From Puffinus mauretanicus (lineage: Eukaryota; Chordata; Aves; Procellariiformes; Procellariidae), in NCBI GenBank assembly GCA_023333565.1, contig JAJKFH010000374.1:124001-188000 (forward strand): a DNA stretch of 64,000 bases, given 5' to 3'. A program made the position numbers and the translations under genes. Below, in pieces: positions 51,080-63,800 of this stretch; position 1 is the stretch's first letter; each line of letters opens with the position of its first letter. The notes beneath the pieces were generated by a model. The model did not search any database and was not told the DNA's origin. It was given only the letters and a program-made list of their open reading frames with translations.

Positions 51080-53809
51080 CTGGCTCGGCAAACTTTTGGG
51101 TAAGATTCCTGATTTCTCTCATCTGGTTGTTGCCTTTTTCTGCTGCCGCTCGCAGTGCTGCCAGGCTGTCGGCCGGAGCAGGGGAAGCGCTCATGGACCG
51201 ACCCATCAGCCTGGTGCCTGGCCCTGTGAAGGGCTCCGGTGCTGCCGAGATGCCAAACCACTGCCGAGATGGTTTGGTGGAGGCCACCAACTTGCTTATT
51301 ATGGCTCCTGCCATGTTTTGCTTGCTCTAATGCCTGAGTCTCAGACTAAACCTGAGGAAGACCACATCTTCAGATGTTCTAGCGTTTCAGCTCTCTGTGG
51401 GAGGGGTAACCCCCTAATGGCACTTCATGCCTTATTTTGAGCTTATCAAGTGTCTTCACCCTCATCCCAAAGCAACAGCTTTTATAAAAGCAGATCAGCC
51501 TTGCTGGCACCCCAGATATCCTCCCCAAAGGGCTCGGTGTGCCCCTCTGTTGGTGTGGGTCTGCCCGGGGCTACGGGCCGGCGTCCCAGCTGAGATGTAG
51601 AGCAAGAAGCAGTTCTTATTCCTCCTGCTTCCAGGATCAATTTTGGAGAGGCTGACCCTCATTTGGAGAATATTTTGGGTGCCACCTTCATGTGAAGATT
51701 CTCAGGAGTACCCTTCAGATACCTTTTATCTAGAAGATTTGCTGTGCCTGGTAACTTTAGGGATGCGTGTTTCTTCCCTGGTCTTACTAAGATCCTGGTT
51801 AGCCATCTGGAAATCTCATTCTGTGATTACTCCAGAATCTGGAAGACCTTTTGTAACTACTAATCCCAGAAACAGATTTTCCCTTCATCCTGTCTGTCAA
51901 CACAGCCTTTAACTTATTTTTATGGGCTTCAGCACATGTTTGAAGCATCACTGCCTTAGGATATGGTCTATGTTTTCCAGACTATTTCAGTGGTCCTTAT
52001 ATCTACGTATAGCACTTTCTGAAGAAGGACTATTTAGTGGTATTTAGTAGGATCTTCTGTGTCTTTCAAAACTTGACACATCTCCGTTTGCACATCTAGA
52101 ACAGGAATCAATGTGACTTAGCATGCCATGAGCATGAAATCCTAGGAAACTGTACTTTGCGATGCAATGTATATTTTGTTTAACAGAACTGAGTAATGTT
52201 TTCATTAATAAGATGTGATAAAGATTGTATTCAAAAGTACTGATCCAATTGAAGCAAGAGGGGTAAAGCCAAAAGAATATTCTAAGCTAACTGGTGCCAT
52301 ACTAGACTCTTAATTTTTGGCCTTTTTTTTTTCCTTTTGTGTCTTGTCCACTAGTTGTTGTTTACACACCAAAATAACTTGTGTATGAAGTTTGCTGTAT
52401 GTGTCTTAACTGCTTTATGGAGGCAACAGGATATGGCAGGTAGGAATGGATCCTGTGTGCAGCGAAAGCTGTCTGATAGAGTGCCATCCGCATCGGGGCA
52501 GGTTGGGGGGTCTGTGTTGTGATCTTGCCTTGAGTCGTGGCCCTGTGTTCCTGCAAGAACATAAGGCCATAGGCAGAGGTTCAGAGAAACTCGCTGGACG
52601 AGGTTCGCAGGACATCTTCCCCGTGGCTGGAGCATGCCTACGTGGTGGAGAGGGCAGGAAGATGTCTTTGTGTGTACGCAGACCGCAGCGATGGGCTCAC
52701 TTCAAGTCCATAATACTTCCAGATTTGTTGGCACGTGCCTCTTTGTAGGAGTGGGCCCTGCCCTACATGTGCTCCTTGAGCCCATCCTTGTGCATTACTG
52801 TGTAAAGCCACCCTCTGCAAGTCGGGAGCGAAACAGGGAGAGCTGCCTCCTTTTTCTCTCTTGTTAAGGAAGAATTCTCAAGAAATGTTTCTACAAGAAA
52901 AGCTTGCTGCTCTAAATATATGCCTATGGCCCCTGAAAGGCCCAGCAGGATATAAAGCCACCGATTCCAGTTCTCGTTTTTACCAGAACTTCAAAGCGTT
53001 TCCTTTTATGCAGTAATCTTAAAACTAGTCCAAGGAAACACTCATGCGATTACTTAGATATTCCAGTTATGCCACCAATATGGAAACTTGAATGATTATA
53101 TTTTCCACAGGCAAAGCTTCCATCGTTAGTTAAATGCGATGGTCTTCTGTTTGCTTGTAGGAAGGTACAACCTCCTTTCCATGGTCTGAGAAATGGTTGC
53201 TGCTCATAAACTGAGCCAAGAGTGATGACTGGTGGACTAAGAAAATGGGACCATAACACAGTCACCAAAGTCCTACTTAGGGTTTAAATGTTTTTTTTTT
53301 TCTTGAAAAGAAGCTTCATATGGACTAGCCAGTACTTATTTAATAAACACTTTGCTATTTTAGTATTTGAGGTTACAGTTACCATCTTTATCAGTTGTGC
53401 ATCATGTCCAAACTTCAAGTAGAGATAAAAGCTCATGTGCCTCCATTGATTAAAAGCAAAATTAGTTGGGCTTCTATCCCCCAAGTCTTAGTCTGTTCTT
53501 GAAAACATTGTAAGCCATAGTTCACCACCTCTGCTGGTGTGGCCACATGTAATCTGGCAAGGCATTTATTTTGTTTGTGAGGCCATTGTATAGGCTTAAT
53601 TTGTGTGTACTCGATGAGCCACAGCTGGTCTGCTCCAGAAATTATAACTATATGATATAAATATATTATAAAATTGAAAGGGACAGGGCGGGGGGGTTGG
53701 TTGGCTTGTTCTGGGGTTTTTTTGGTAAGTGCAGTTATGTGGACAGGGTCTGAGACGTTTTTTTCCTGTTGGAATGACCTCGCGGTAGCACTTGACCTTG
53801 CAGTCAAGT

Positions 53810-54356
53810 TGTCATGGTTTAAGCCAGCAACTAAACCCCACGCAGCCGCTTGCTCACTCCCCCGCTTCGGTGGGATGGGGGAGAGAATCGGGAGGGCACA
53901 AGTAGGAAAACTCGCAGGTTGAGAAAAAACAGTTTAATAATGGAAATAAAACAAAGTAATAATAACAGTGGTAACAATAATAGAATATACAAAGCAGGCG
54001 ATGCACAATGTAACTGCTCACCACCTGCTGACCGACGCCCAGCTTGTCCCGAGCTGCGAGAGCCCCCCCTTCCCAGACCACGCCTCCTAATTATATACTG
54101 AGCATGATGTCATATGGTATAGAATACCCCATTGGCCAGCTGGGTCAGCTGCCCTGGCTATGCTCCCCCCTCCCCAGCTTCCCATGCACCTGGCAGAGCA
54201 TGGAGCATGGGAAGCCGAAAAGTCCCTGGTGCAAGCAGCACTGGGCAACAACCAAACATCAACAGGCCATCAACGCTCCTCTCGTACCAAACCCAAAACA
54301 CAGCACCCCCCAGCTACTGGGAAGAAAGTTAACTCTGTCCCAGCCGAACCAGGACA
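53810..54356 (-). mobile_element. Second solo LTR of the same family
   Basis: It begins TGTCATGGTTTAAGCC and ends AACCAGGACA, and aligns along its length with the LTR at 2231-2736. On the minus strand it shows a CRE-like TGACATCA (RC of 54105-54112), TATATAA (RC of 54091-54097) and ATTAAA (RC of 53933-53938), so transcription from it would run leftward. The flanks CAAGT (53805-53809) and GAAGC (54357-54361) match at only three of five bases, so the target duplication has decayed or is not real. It is about 40 bases longer than the first copy, mostly in the U3 part (about 54170-54250). No retroviral coding sequence adjoins it. The many open frames across 53850-54490 are shadows of this repeat. 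Confidence 0.88.
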
Positions 54357-54450
54357 GAAGCCAAGGTAGGTTCATCCCTTGGCTGCTGGGCCTGGGAGAG
54401 CCGCAGCCGATGCTCTGGGTCCTGGTCAGGAGGAATTCCTGGAACGCCGA

Positions 54451-54765
54451 ATGGCGGCCAGCAAGGTCAGCAGACACCCGTCGTACTTGAAGTGGCTTCA
54501 AGGACTACAGGAAGCGTGGTCAAAAATGAAGAGATCATTCAAGGATTGTTTAGATGTAGAGAATTCCTCCTGGTTAAGCAAATATCCTGCTGAGTTTCTC
54601 CTGGAAAAGAATTCGATGTGTAAGGCTGTATCTGTTCCAGATTATGAGGGATGGGATGCAAGAGAGAGAAACTTCTATTTCTACAAACTTAGAAAGCATA
54701 TGGGCCTCAAACTCTTTTCCCAGTTGGAAAGTTTGCTGTTAAGAAAAGGAAATAGATTTTTATAA
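54451..54765 (+). CDS. Intact 104-codon ORF of unknown function next to the LTR
   Basis: From ATG at 54451 (context GCCGAATGG: weak at -3, G at +4) an uninterrupted frame starts MAASKVSRHPSYLKWLQGLQ, includes WLSKYPAEFLLEK and YEGWDARERNFYFYKLRK, and ends LLLRKGNRFL before TAA. The frame is open upstream only to 54370, after a stop at 54367. The product would be small, basic and rich in W, K, L and aromatic residues, with no signal peptide or membrane segment. Its composition is protein-like and unlike the chance ORFs nearby. An ATTAAA at 54817-54822, followed by GT-rich bases, could end a transcript 50 bases after the stop. I do not recognise the family. It could be a short single-exon gene, the last exon of a spliced gene, or an intact retrocopy. 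No poly-A tract follows, which is against a young retrocopy. Confidence 0.45.
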   Translation: MAASKVSRHPSYLKWLQGLQEAWSKMKRSFKDCLDVENSSWLSKYPAEFLLEKNSMCKAVSVPDYEGWDARERNFYFYKLRKHMGLKLFSQLESLLLRKGNRFL

Positions 54766-54816
54766 GCAATATTTAATTCAAGCATTTGGCTAATTCTCCT
54801 GCTGCAAAGGTTTTAG

Positions 54817-54822
54817 ATTAAA
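54817..54822 (+). terminator. Candidate poly(A) signal ATTAAA after the 104-codon ORF
   Basis: ATTAAA lies 52 bases past the TAA, with GATTCGTTGATGTGG (GT-rich) following within 20 bases. It is suggestive but unproven. Confidence 0.35.
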
Positions 54823-57800
54823 GTCTGATTCGTTGATGTGGAACTGGAATGAACGGGGTTAGGAGAGGAAGTAGACTCTGAAGTTAGGAAAAGTCTCTGG
54901 TTTCTTGTCCACTAGCCATTTTTTCCTACCCATCAAATGTATATTTGACTTCTGTTTCTAATTTAAGTGTCATAGAGAAACTTATTCCTGCACGCCTGCC
55001 TTTGCTCTTTTTCTGCCCATTGTCATCAGTTCTGCCATGGGTGTGTTCAACTTTGCTCTTTCAGGAAGGGATCCTGATCTTTCCTTATTTGGAGAGGTTT
55101 CTGGACATGACGTTGTACAGATGCTGTGAATTTATACGTTTATTCCATTAGGTTAGAGAATGGAAAATAGGTGGTTTATTATTCTTATTACTCATTAAAT
55201 ATATTTGTTAAAATAGCACCCTGTTCACAATGGGATGTTCTGCAGCAACGCAGGCGGTGGGGGAAGCCGTAGCCAGTACCTTCCTTTGGTTGCTACGTGT
55301 ATCTGCGTAGGTGCGTGTGTTTCGTTCAGGATTCCTACAGGGATCACTTTGGGGATCCGTCTGAAAATTTTTCTCCTGGCAGCAAGATCAGTCTCCCTCT
55401 GTCTGTCTTTGCAATCTCCCCGTTGTGTGTGTGACCCCCAACCCCCGGCAGCTCCTGCTATCCACAGCCTCCAAAACCTTCCCTTTTCCTCTTGTCGGTA
55501 CTCTCATTGCTAGGTCTTAGAGACCTGGCAGTTGTCAATCTAATGTTACTTACAATATCCCATAATACCATGAATGGTGGTTGTGAGTGCTTTTCCTAGC
55601 TGTGTTCATGAAGCAGCTACAAAAAGAGACTATCAGAGGAGACAGGTCTGCATCCTGCCCCGGCTCTGTTACCGTTACTGTGGAGCTCTGATGGATTTAC
55701 TGCTTTCATAAATGCAGCAAACAGCATTGCCAAACCCAGTGGTTTATCTGGGGCCACCCGTGTGCTATGCAAAAAAAATAGCTCATCCTCGGAGGAAAGA
55801 AGGAGGTGGATTTTTTTTTTTTTTTGCCTGAGATTGCAGTAATTACTTTGGGAATAATTATGTTGCTCAAAAGAGAGCGGCTTTTTGTTTTGGGAAGAAA
55901 TGGAGATAAGAACAAGGGGAGGTTAAATGTGACAAGTCCTGGGGCTGGCTGCAGGGCCGGGCAGCGAGGGCAGGCAGGCAGCCGCGGGGCTCCAGCCCTG
56001 CCCGTGCTCTGGAGAGGGGGGAGCACATTGGTGATGGGCCACGTTGACCTTGGGACCAGTAATAAGTCAGGTGGGAGTTTCCCAGTAGATTGAGGGCGTC
56101 CTGGGAGGTCACTGAATAGGGAGAAAACAGGGGCTTGGCAGTGCAGAGGACCTCATCGTTTTTCTCCCGGTTTTCACCATGTAATTCATGCTTTGCTCTG
56201 TAAAGCATTGTGATATAGTTTGTATACATTATGTAAAATAAGTTGTATTCTATTATATTGAAGAAAGACGAATATAAAATAAAGGATGGAGTAAAGTAGC
56301 TGTGTGGTAACTGGACCCCCAGTCCCTGGTTGCACTGGTTGTCCCATTCCCCAGGGCTGCAAAGCCTCTGGGGCAAAGACTGTGGTTGCAGGTCTCTGCC
56401 ATCCCTGGAATGATTTAGGAGTTTTCCACATGAAGATACGATGTTAAATACAGTCTGTCTGGGATGAAGAGGGAAGAACAGATCAAATTCTGTTGCACAT
56501 TGCTCACCGGTAGAGCCTGTCTCCAAGATCTCAGGTTTTACAGCTGTTTGTGGCACAGTGCAGCTCTTGCGTCTCAGGAGTTTTCAGAAACAATTTTTTA
56601 CTGTGCTTCAGGTTTTTGAGGCTGGGAAAGCTCTATTATTGCTCCAGGCACAACAGGTATGTGGGCCCTTTAGGGGTAGTACCTGTTGGCAATGGGAGAG
56701 CATGTGGCAATTTGTAATCTAGGGAAAGCAAAGCCCAAATCTCCAGGGTTTGTATGGGGGGAGGCTGGGAGGGTGGTGAGGATGGCTACGAGCACTTCAA
56801 ATAGACAACTTGCTATTGCAGAAGGTGGAATCTGCCAAAAAATGCCAAGGTGAATCTTTTATGGGAGCAAAGATGTTGTCGTGAGCTGCCTGACACCGGG
56901 CAAGACCCCGCTTCTTCATTTCATCCCCGAGACACGAATTGCAGCCCGAACCCCCATCACCCGCCATGTATTGCAGGAGACCCAGCCTCCAAGGGCAATC
57001 GGAGGAAGAGCCATAAATCCCAGCGGCTCCTGAGCACGGCTGCCGGGTCGGAGGAGTCGGACGTTTGGCTCTGCGAGGGCTGCCAAGGAGGTCAGCGCAG
57101 GGGGGCTGCCGGCACAAATCCTTCTGCTCTGTGGGAATCTCCCCCTTGAGCGACTGCTGCACTTTTTAACCGGAAGATTAATGGAAGGGGGCCGTGGAAA
57201 GGGCCAGAGTGCCGGGTATTAGTTCATTAGTCTCCAAGCAAGCATGCAGCCGGTGAGTCACCAGCACCGCTTCCTGCGCGCTGACGCCGTGCTTGGAGCT
57301 CTCCCAGCGCCAGGCGATCCGGCCCAGCCTTGCAAAGGCTGGGAACTCGCAGGACCAGATCACCACATGCTGTGACTGCGGGCTGTTAATGCTATAAAAT
57401 AAAAACTAATCTAGATTAATTACACTGCACATGTTGTTCATCTGTAATCCTGCTCCTCGGCCTCTCCCTCCCAGCAGAGCTCCCCGTTGGTTTCTGTTCC
57501 TCTCTTAAGGTGTCCTTGCCTTCCTCTGGGTTTCTCCGTTTCTTCCAAGGGGTGGGAAGAAGGTGCCTGCTGCTGGTAGCCGTGTGCCTCCTCTGCCCGT
57601 TCCGCTGGGGCAGAGCTCTATCTGTGTACGTGGAGGCATAAAGAGCTGGTCAGAGCTGCCAGTTGGCTTTGGTGGGTCACCAGCCACAGCAACGGCTCGT
57701 GATGCCACTGAGGTGCTGCAGCACGGCGGGGCGGGTGGCTGGCAGTGCTCCTGGTGTCTGACACCAGAAGTGATGGTCCTGCGAGGGGATGCACGCAGGA

Positions 57801-60800
57801 TGTGTCTGCTTCCACGGTTTTACAAAAATTCACTGCTACGTCCTACAAAAACGGGTTGAAAATTAAATTCAACCATGCAGGGAACCAGCCTGGTAGCTGC
57901 CACCGCTTCTTAAAAACAGAGCGTTGTGTCAAACCAGTCGTCTTCCTCGCACAAAAGTGGTGGTGCCTGTGTGCAAGCTCGTGTGCTGTCCACGGGCCTG
58001 GTCGGTCCCGGCCGCAGCACTTTGGGGTGAGCCAGCCCTTCACTGCGCTGCAAGGGCCGGGAGGGAGAGCGGGAGCAAAACGCCAGAATTTCTCCTTCCT
58101 AAACCACGTACCACACCTGCGGTGCTGCCCCTCGGCCAGGGAAGAGAAACCCCAACCACAGGTCCAGAGCTGGAGGGCCGGGGCAGCCCAGGCGGCCCCT
58201 CCAGCTCAGCCCCCGCCGCGGGGGGTCCCAGCACAGGGTTTGTTTAGCAGCGGGTGCGGGGTCTGAGCTCGGGGGGACCCACAGCAGCTGCGACTGAGCA
58301 TCATCGCCTGCCTCTGCAGCAGCAGAAAGCTGCTGTCCGTCCTGCTCTACTGCTAGCAATGCTCAGCGCTGGCAAATCCATTGTTACGATAGGTGCTGGG
58401 AAATTAAAAGGTGTCAGCTCGACAGGTAAGCGTGTGGGGTAAGGTCTGGTTGCCGTCTGGCGCCTGTGGCAACGTTCCCGATGACTCGAGTGGGAGAAGC
58501 ACCAAGACCCCAATCTCCTGAGACGACAAAGAGCCAAGACTTGCTAAATCCGGACAAAATGAGCCGTACTTTTGTTTAGCTGTGAGTTGTTTCAGGCAAG
58601 AAGAGATTTTGAAAGGATCTTTGTACCCCACAGAGGATTGTTGTACTTTCATGTGATGCCAGCGGGATCAGCGGATGCTCCGGTGGGGTCCCGGGGTGAA
58701 ATGCCCGGAGGCCCCCAGCCCCCTCAGGCGCAGCGGTGGGTTATGGGCATCATCCATGTATTTTCCAAAATGTTCTGAACTATTTTCTGCTGCGGTCACT
58801 TCCAGCAGGTGTTTTTAAATGTGGTGACCATTCGTTCTTTTTCCAGCCCTTGTTTTTCTCTCCTCTTCACCTGTTTGAATGTTGCTGCCACAGGGGAGCG
58901 GACCAGGAGGGTTGGACCACTGGGCTGGAATTTTTTTCCTTTTATTTTTCTGATTTTTTTTTTTTAATCAACTGCATTTTTAAATGACATGTTTGTAAGT
59001 ATGGACCTTATTTTCAAAACAAAGCACACCACTAACTTTGCAAACAGCTGTTACAAAAGAGAGCCCAGACTGGAGACCTTTCGCATCCGTAACTCTGACC
59101 ATGTCCCTGCAAAAGCAGCGGTCGGCGCAGAGGATTTTGTCCTCAGGGTACGTACAGGAGAGGCTCGTGACTTCCGCAGGGCGATAAAGGGCTGTGTTTT
59201 GAACCACCTGGTTTAGCCCCGTGTGCCCAAGCAAGCTGGGCCCTAGCTTGAGCAGTCACTTGACTTGACATTGGTGAAAATGCTGAACCCCTGGGGAGGG
59301 AAGGACCCCCTCGGGAGAAGCCCCCAGGAACCCCATTAGCAGGGAAGGGGATCCACAGCAGAGGAGCTGGCAGTAGTCGGGGTGGCGAGGGCCAACACGG
59401 GGCGGCCACATGGTGCTGGGTATCTTGGCATAACCAGTTGCAAAGGAGGTCTCCGCTCCTGGTCCCCGCATGGGGTCAAGCTCTTCCACCAACTCAGTCA
59501 TCCCCAGCAGCACTCGTCCTCGAGAAAACATGCAATTTCTTAAATGGTTTAAAAACTCTAATTTGGGGAATCTACATGTTGTCTTGGCGAAGCAGACCCT
59601 GTCAGCACCCGAACCCCTTCACCCTGCGCCTGCTCCCCTGCAAGCGCCAGCCTTGCCCACGCATGCCGGGAGGTCGCGGATGCGCCCGGCGTTTACCGGC
59701 AAAAATAACACCACGTGCGCAGGTACGTTTTCAGTGGCATTTTGTGCGTCTGCTTTAAATTATAGCAAGGGGTCAGCTATGTTTAAATGGACTCAGCGGT
59801 GAGACCGAAGAAATGAGGCTTAAAATTCAAAGCAGTCCAACCTGCCCCGCCGTGGCGTAACCGTCTGAGTAACTGGCTGGCGTCGAGCCATCACCCTGAC
59901 TCCTGGGAGAGATGCTTTAAAAGCTCCTCACATGGGCAGTTCAAATGATGTGCACATGGGGGAAAAGAAAATAGTGTTTAACTGAAGTGCTGCACATGTA
60001 TATATGTTTTTAGGATAAACAAAACAGATTGGGCAAATATTTATTTCTGCCCCTATTGCTACAAAGCAAACTTTCCCACAGCTTTTGACAGACATAATCT
60101 GTTTTTTAGCCACGATGCTGAATTTGTAATGACAAGTTTTCATTTTGAATGTTTCAGGATTTCCTGATTGGTTCTCATGCAATTATTTTGATTAACAATG
60201 AGGTTTTCAGACCAACTTGAAAGGGTCTCGGAGGCTTAGGAAGAACCTGGCTCTCTGTTCCTCCTCTCTCACTGGGATTATTTTCCACAGCTTTCTAGCA
60301 CTTGAATCAAATTCTTTGGAAATCAAAGAAAATGGCATCTTAGAAATATTTCATATCTCCACCTCTTCTGAGGAAAGTTTCTTCAAGTTTAGAAAAATGC
60401 TTGTTCCCATAGCAAAAAAAAAGAAAAACGTAGGGCTGTAATAAGAATGAAAAACCAACGTATCTTTTTTAATGAAAAAGTGTATTTCTAACAAAAAGAT
60501 GAATGGTTTAGATGGTCATTGCTGTGAGAAGGCAACATCTGAAGACAGAGACTGAGAAGTATTCAGGGTGTTTCTGATTAACAAGGAAATGAGATCTCAA
60601 ATTAGGAACCTCTGGATGTTTCTCTTTCATTTATAAACATAGGAGGCGGCTGAAGAAATTAGGAAAAAAATGCATTAGTGGTGTTTGCTCAGATTTCATT
60701 GTTCTATTCTTATAATTTATATTTTTTACCCTTTTTTTAAGATGATGTGAAATCTCAGCCTAGCTTTAGAGTGTGCATGCCAGCAGATCCCCACCGCACC

Positions 60801-63800
60801 GCCTGTCTCTGTACCCCAGCCGATAGCATCTTTCTGCAGCCGGGAACAGTCCTCTGGAGCTCTCGTTCCCCCCAGAAAATGCCATCAAGGGCAGACAACT
60901 GTAAGCAAAAGCGATGTATAATGTGCTGGGACCTGGTGTACCAAGGTCCAAATCAGCTGGGACTGCACCTCCTCGAGCTGCCCCCTCGAATGCCCGCAGC
61001 CCACCGGGCTCCTCCTCGGGGGGAGGTGAAAACCAGGAGACCTTGCTTCTGCTCACAAGAGATGCACGTGGAGGTAACACAATCTCTCTATTTTCAGCTG
61101 AGAAATCACCGGCATTTAATGCAACTGCTTAATTAACATCAGCAAGGGCTAAGGCTGGGCTGGCCCGGGCACTGAAGCTGCCTTGTGCCGGTGCCCGGCG
61201 GAGGGCAGGGTCCCGTGGGGTGCCCAGTGCGGCTCCACGCTGCCCACCCCGGCACCCTCCGGGCCACTGGCACCTCCATCCCTCACCCAGCCGTAGGGGA
61301 AGATGGAAGGCTGGTGTCAGCCAGGTGAGCCCAAATGTTTGCAATGTAACGCTGTGAGACTGTTCATGTCCTAGATTAATTTGTCACTTTATAATAATTT
61401 AAATATAACAGTGGATTTAAGCAGCATAGTGGCAGAACCCAGTATGGGTTTGATACAAGCTGGGAAGCCTGTAAATGAAAAAAAACCCCAGTGTCAGCTT
61501 TCTGTGAAAGTGAAGCTTTCTGAGTGCAAGAAAACTTCACTTAAAAACCAAACTATCCAAGTTTAGCAAAGGTATTAGCTAAAGGTAAGTACGTTTAGCA
61601 GCGTATTTTCTTTCACGCTGCGGAAAGTGGAAACATAAGCCTTGCGTCTGATGTGATCTCCGTACAGATGGGTTTGAAATGCTGGCTCCGTTCTGAAACA
61701 TCATTACTTTTACAGTGGACTTTTAAAAAGTATATTATTGCTGCTAATATTATGTGTATGTATTTTAAAAGTAATTTCCCTGGACTCCAATAAAACGTTC
61801 TAACAGAGTTTTGTTCTCTAAACAATTTTAACCCATGTTTCGCCTTTTGGGGAGTACTTTTGGCCCCCGGGCAACGCAGAAGAAAAATTGCTGGCTAAGT
61901 AACACCAGATGCAGGAGAGACTGCTGGCCGCTAGAGAGCTCCCAGATGAGGCGGCCTTTCAGGCTGAAATACAAGTATGTTTTGTAGTGAAAGCAGAAAA
62001 AAAACCCTCTCTTACTTTAGGACACAGGGACCAGCCATGAAACACAGAAAGGTTTCTTGCTTGTGCTGCAGCAAGAGGCATCGTTATCCATAATTACATT
62101 TTTCGTACTTGAAATCAAAAGCCCCAAAGCTGCCCTCCCTCCAGGGTAAGGTTTGAAAAATTATCTTAAATGTTGGCCTTTAAGTCAAGTCATATAGTGG
62201 GGCTGAGCTCAGGGATGAATGAAAAGCCGCGGCAGCCCTTCCACGAGGGTGTCTGCGCGGGGATCACGTGTTGGCCGCCATCTCGTGCGCCATCGACAGT
62301 GAAGCCCCGGGGATGCCGTGTGTCACCTGGAATCACAGCGCTGCGGTCAGAGCCTCCTGCTCTGGGGAAAAAGGGCAGGGGGGTGCCTCTCCCCTTCCTC
62401 TCCCTCGCTTGGGCTCCCCTTTCATCGAGGCTCCTATTATTGGGGACAAAAGTCACCCTTTGTGTAACTCAGGGTGCCTGGGGGCTCGAGGGGGCTGGCC
62501 ATGGCATGCGCCAGTGGTCCTTTGGGAATCACCTGGGCAGGCAGAGACGCTGACGGGTGCACCCACCCTGGAGGGGCTGGCTGAGGTTCATGTTATTTAT
62601 ATGGGGCTAAAATGCACTGGATTCATTCGAGGCTCTAGGCAAAGCCCCTGCCCCAGGGAGCTCGCAAATGAAGCCCGGGTGCAGGGTGCGGGGTGGGACG
62701 TGTCGGCGTCGGAGCCGTGAGTTGCAGGAGCCTCGTGTTTGTCGTTTGCTCTGAGCACTTCGTCGCCAGTGATGAGGACCCGTACGGACTCCGGCGGATG
62801 CGTGGGCTGATGCACTGGAAAGGACGCGGAGGTTAAGCAGGGGTGGGCAGCAGCTGGGCTCAGCGCAGCCAGTGCCCGTGCGTCCGGGCCAGCGTGCACT
62901 GTGCCCACGGGCACTGCAACACCCCGGGGCGCGTCAGGTCTATGAGAAAACCTCCACCGCAGCTTGGCCCTGCTGCCTTCCTGCCGGCCCCGTGAAGCGC
63001 TCCTGTCCCTGCCACGCGTGGCCTTCCCTGTGACACCTGCAGCCCGCCCAGCCGGCACACCCTCCCGCGGGGAGGCTGGTAAGCGGTCGCGCCTGTCCCT
63101 TCTCTCCGATTGCCACCGCGGCCTGGGGAGAGGGCAGCCCAGGTGTGACAGCAACTCCGAGAGCAGGGTTTCATACCGAGCTGTGATTTCATGCCTAAAA
63201 GTGGTGTTTGAAGAAGCCCTCACGAGGACCAGACTTAGCTTAGTTTCCTGGGGGGCAAGAGCCTAAAAATTCCCATTTGCCAACTCGGAACAGTCTGCGC
63301 GGGGCACGTGTGGTGGTGAAAGGCGAGAGCGAGCGCGCAGCGGGGGACGGGGGACAGAAAGCAGCGCCTTGAAATGCAGAAAGCGTTTCCATCGCTCAAC
63401 AGTTGTACAGCAGAGGAATGCAAGAGGAAAATGGCTGACATCGTCACATAACTGTTTTATGCATCTTGCTAGAAATAGTATTTGAGTTCCTGGTGGCTGG
63501 CCCGACCCTGTCCTATGCATTGTGGTAGCACCATGTGCAGGGGCCAGGGCCGGTGCACAGGGAGCTGGAAACCCAGTGGGCTGCGAGGGCCAAGCAGAGG
63601 CACCTTCTTCCCTCTGCTCCTGCACGAGCAAACGCCCTTTCGTCTTGAGCTGGACCACCAAACCCCGTCCCCGTCCCCAGGAACCCCTCTCTGATCAAAG
63701 CAAGGAGGGAGGTGGGTGCCCAGGAATGGCACGGCCAGGGTAGGTCTGGCTGGGGGCTCCTGGCAGCAGGTCTGGGCTGGGATGCTTTAGGGCCACCTCC

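Larger units (their letters stand above)
42431..53809. other. Intergenic region, no gene recognised
   Basis: This is 11.4 kb without a supportable gene. Up to about 46.8 kb it is AT-rich; after that GC content and CpG frequency rise. It contains a G13 homopolymer (47211-47223), an A/C-rich patch at 48538-48590 and a near-perfect short hairpin at 51061-51079. The longer open frames (46798-47475, 50914-51440 on both strands) overlap each other and lack motifs. Confidence 0.65.

Noticed and set aside
50859..51440. Overlapping open frames of 65-149 codons on both strands
   Set aside because: Mutual shadows in GC-richer DNA; no domain recognised; a short perfect hairpin here has no matching terminator or RNA gene context.
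53850..54501. Several 60-148 codon frames around the second LTR
   Set aside because: They lie wholly or mostly inside the LTR repeat and have no retroviral domain; solo LTRs carry no coding sequence.
62597..63223. 208-codon open frame on the minus strand, with overlapping + strand frames
   Set aside because: Arg/Pro/Ala/Gly-rich translation expected from GC-rich DNA; long frames exist on both strands at once; no motif or splice structure supports it.
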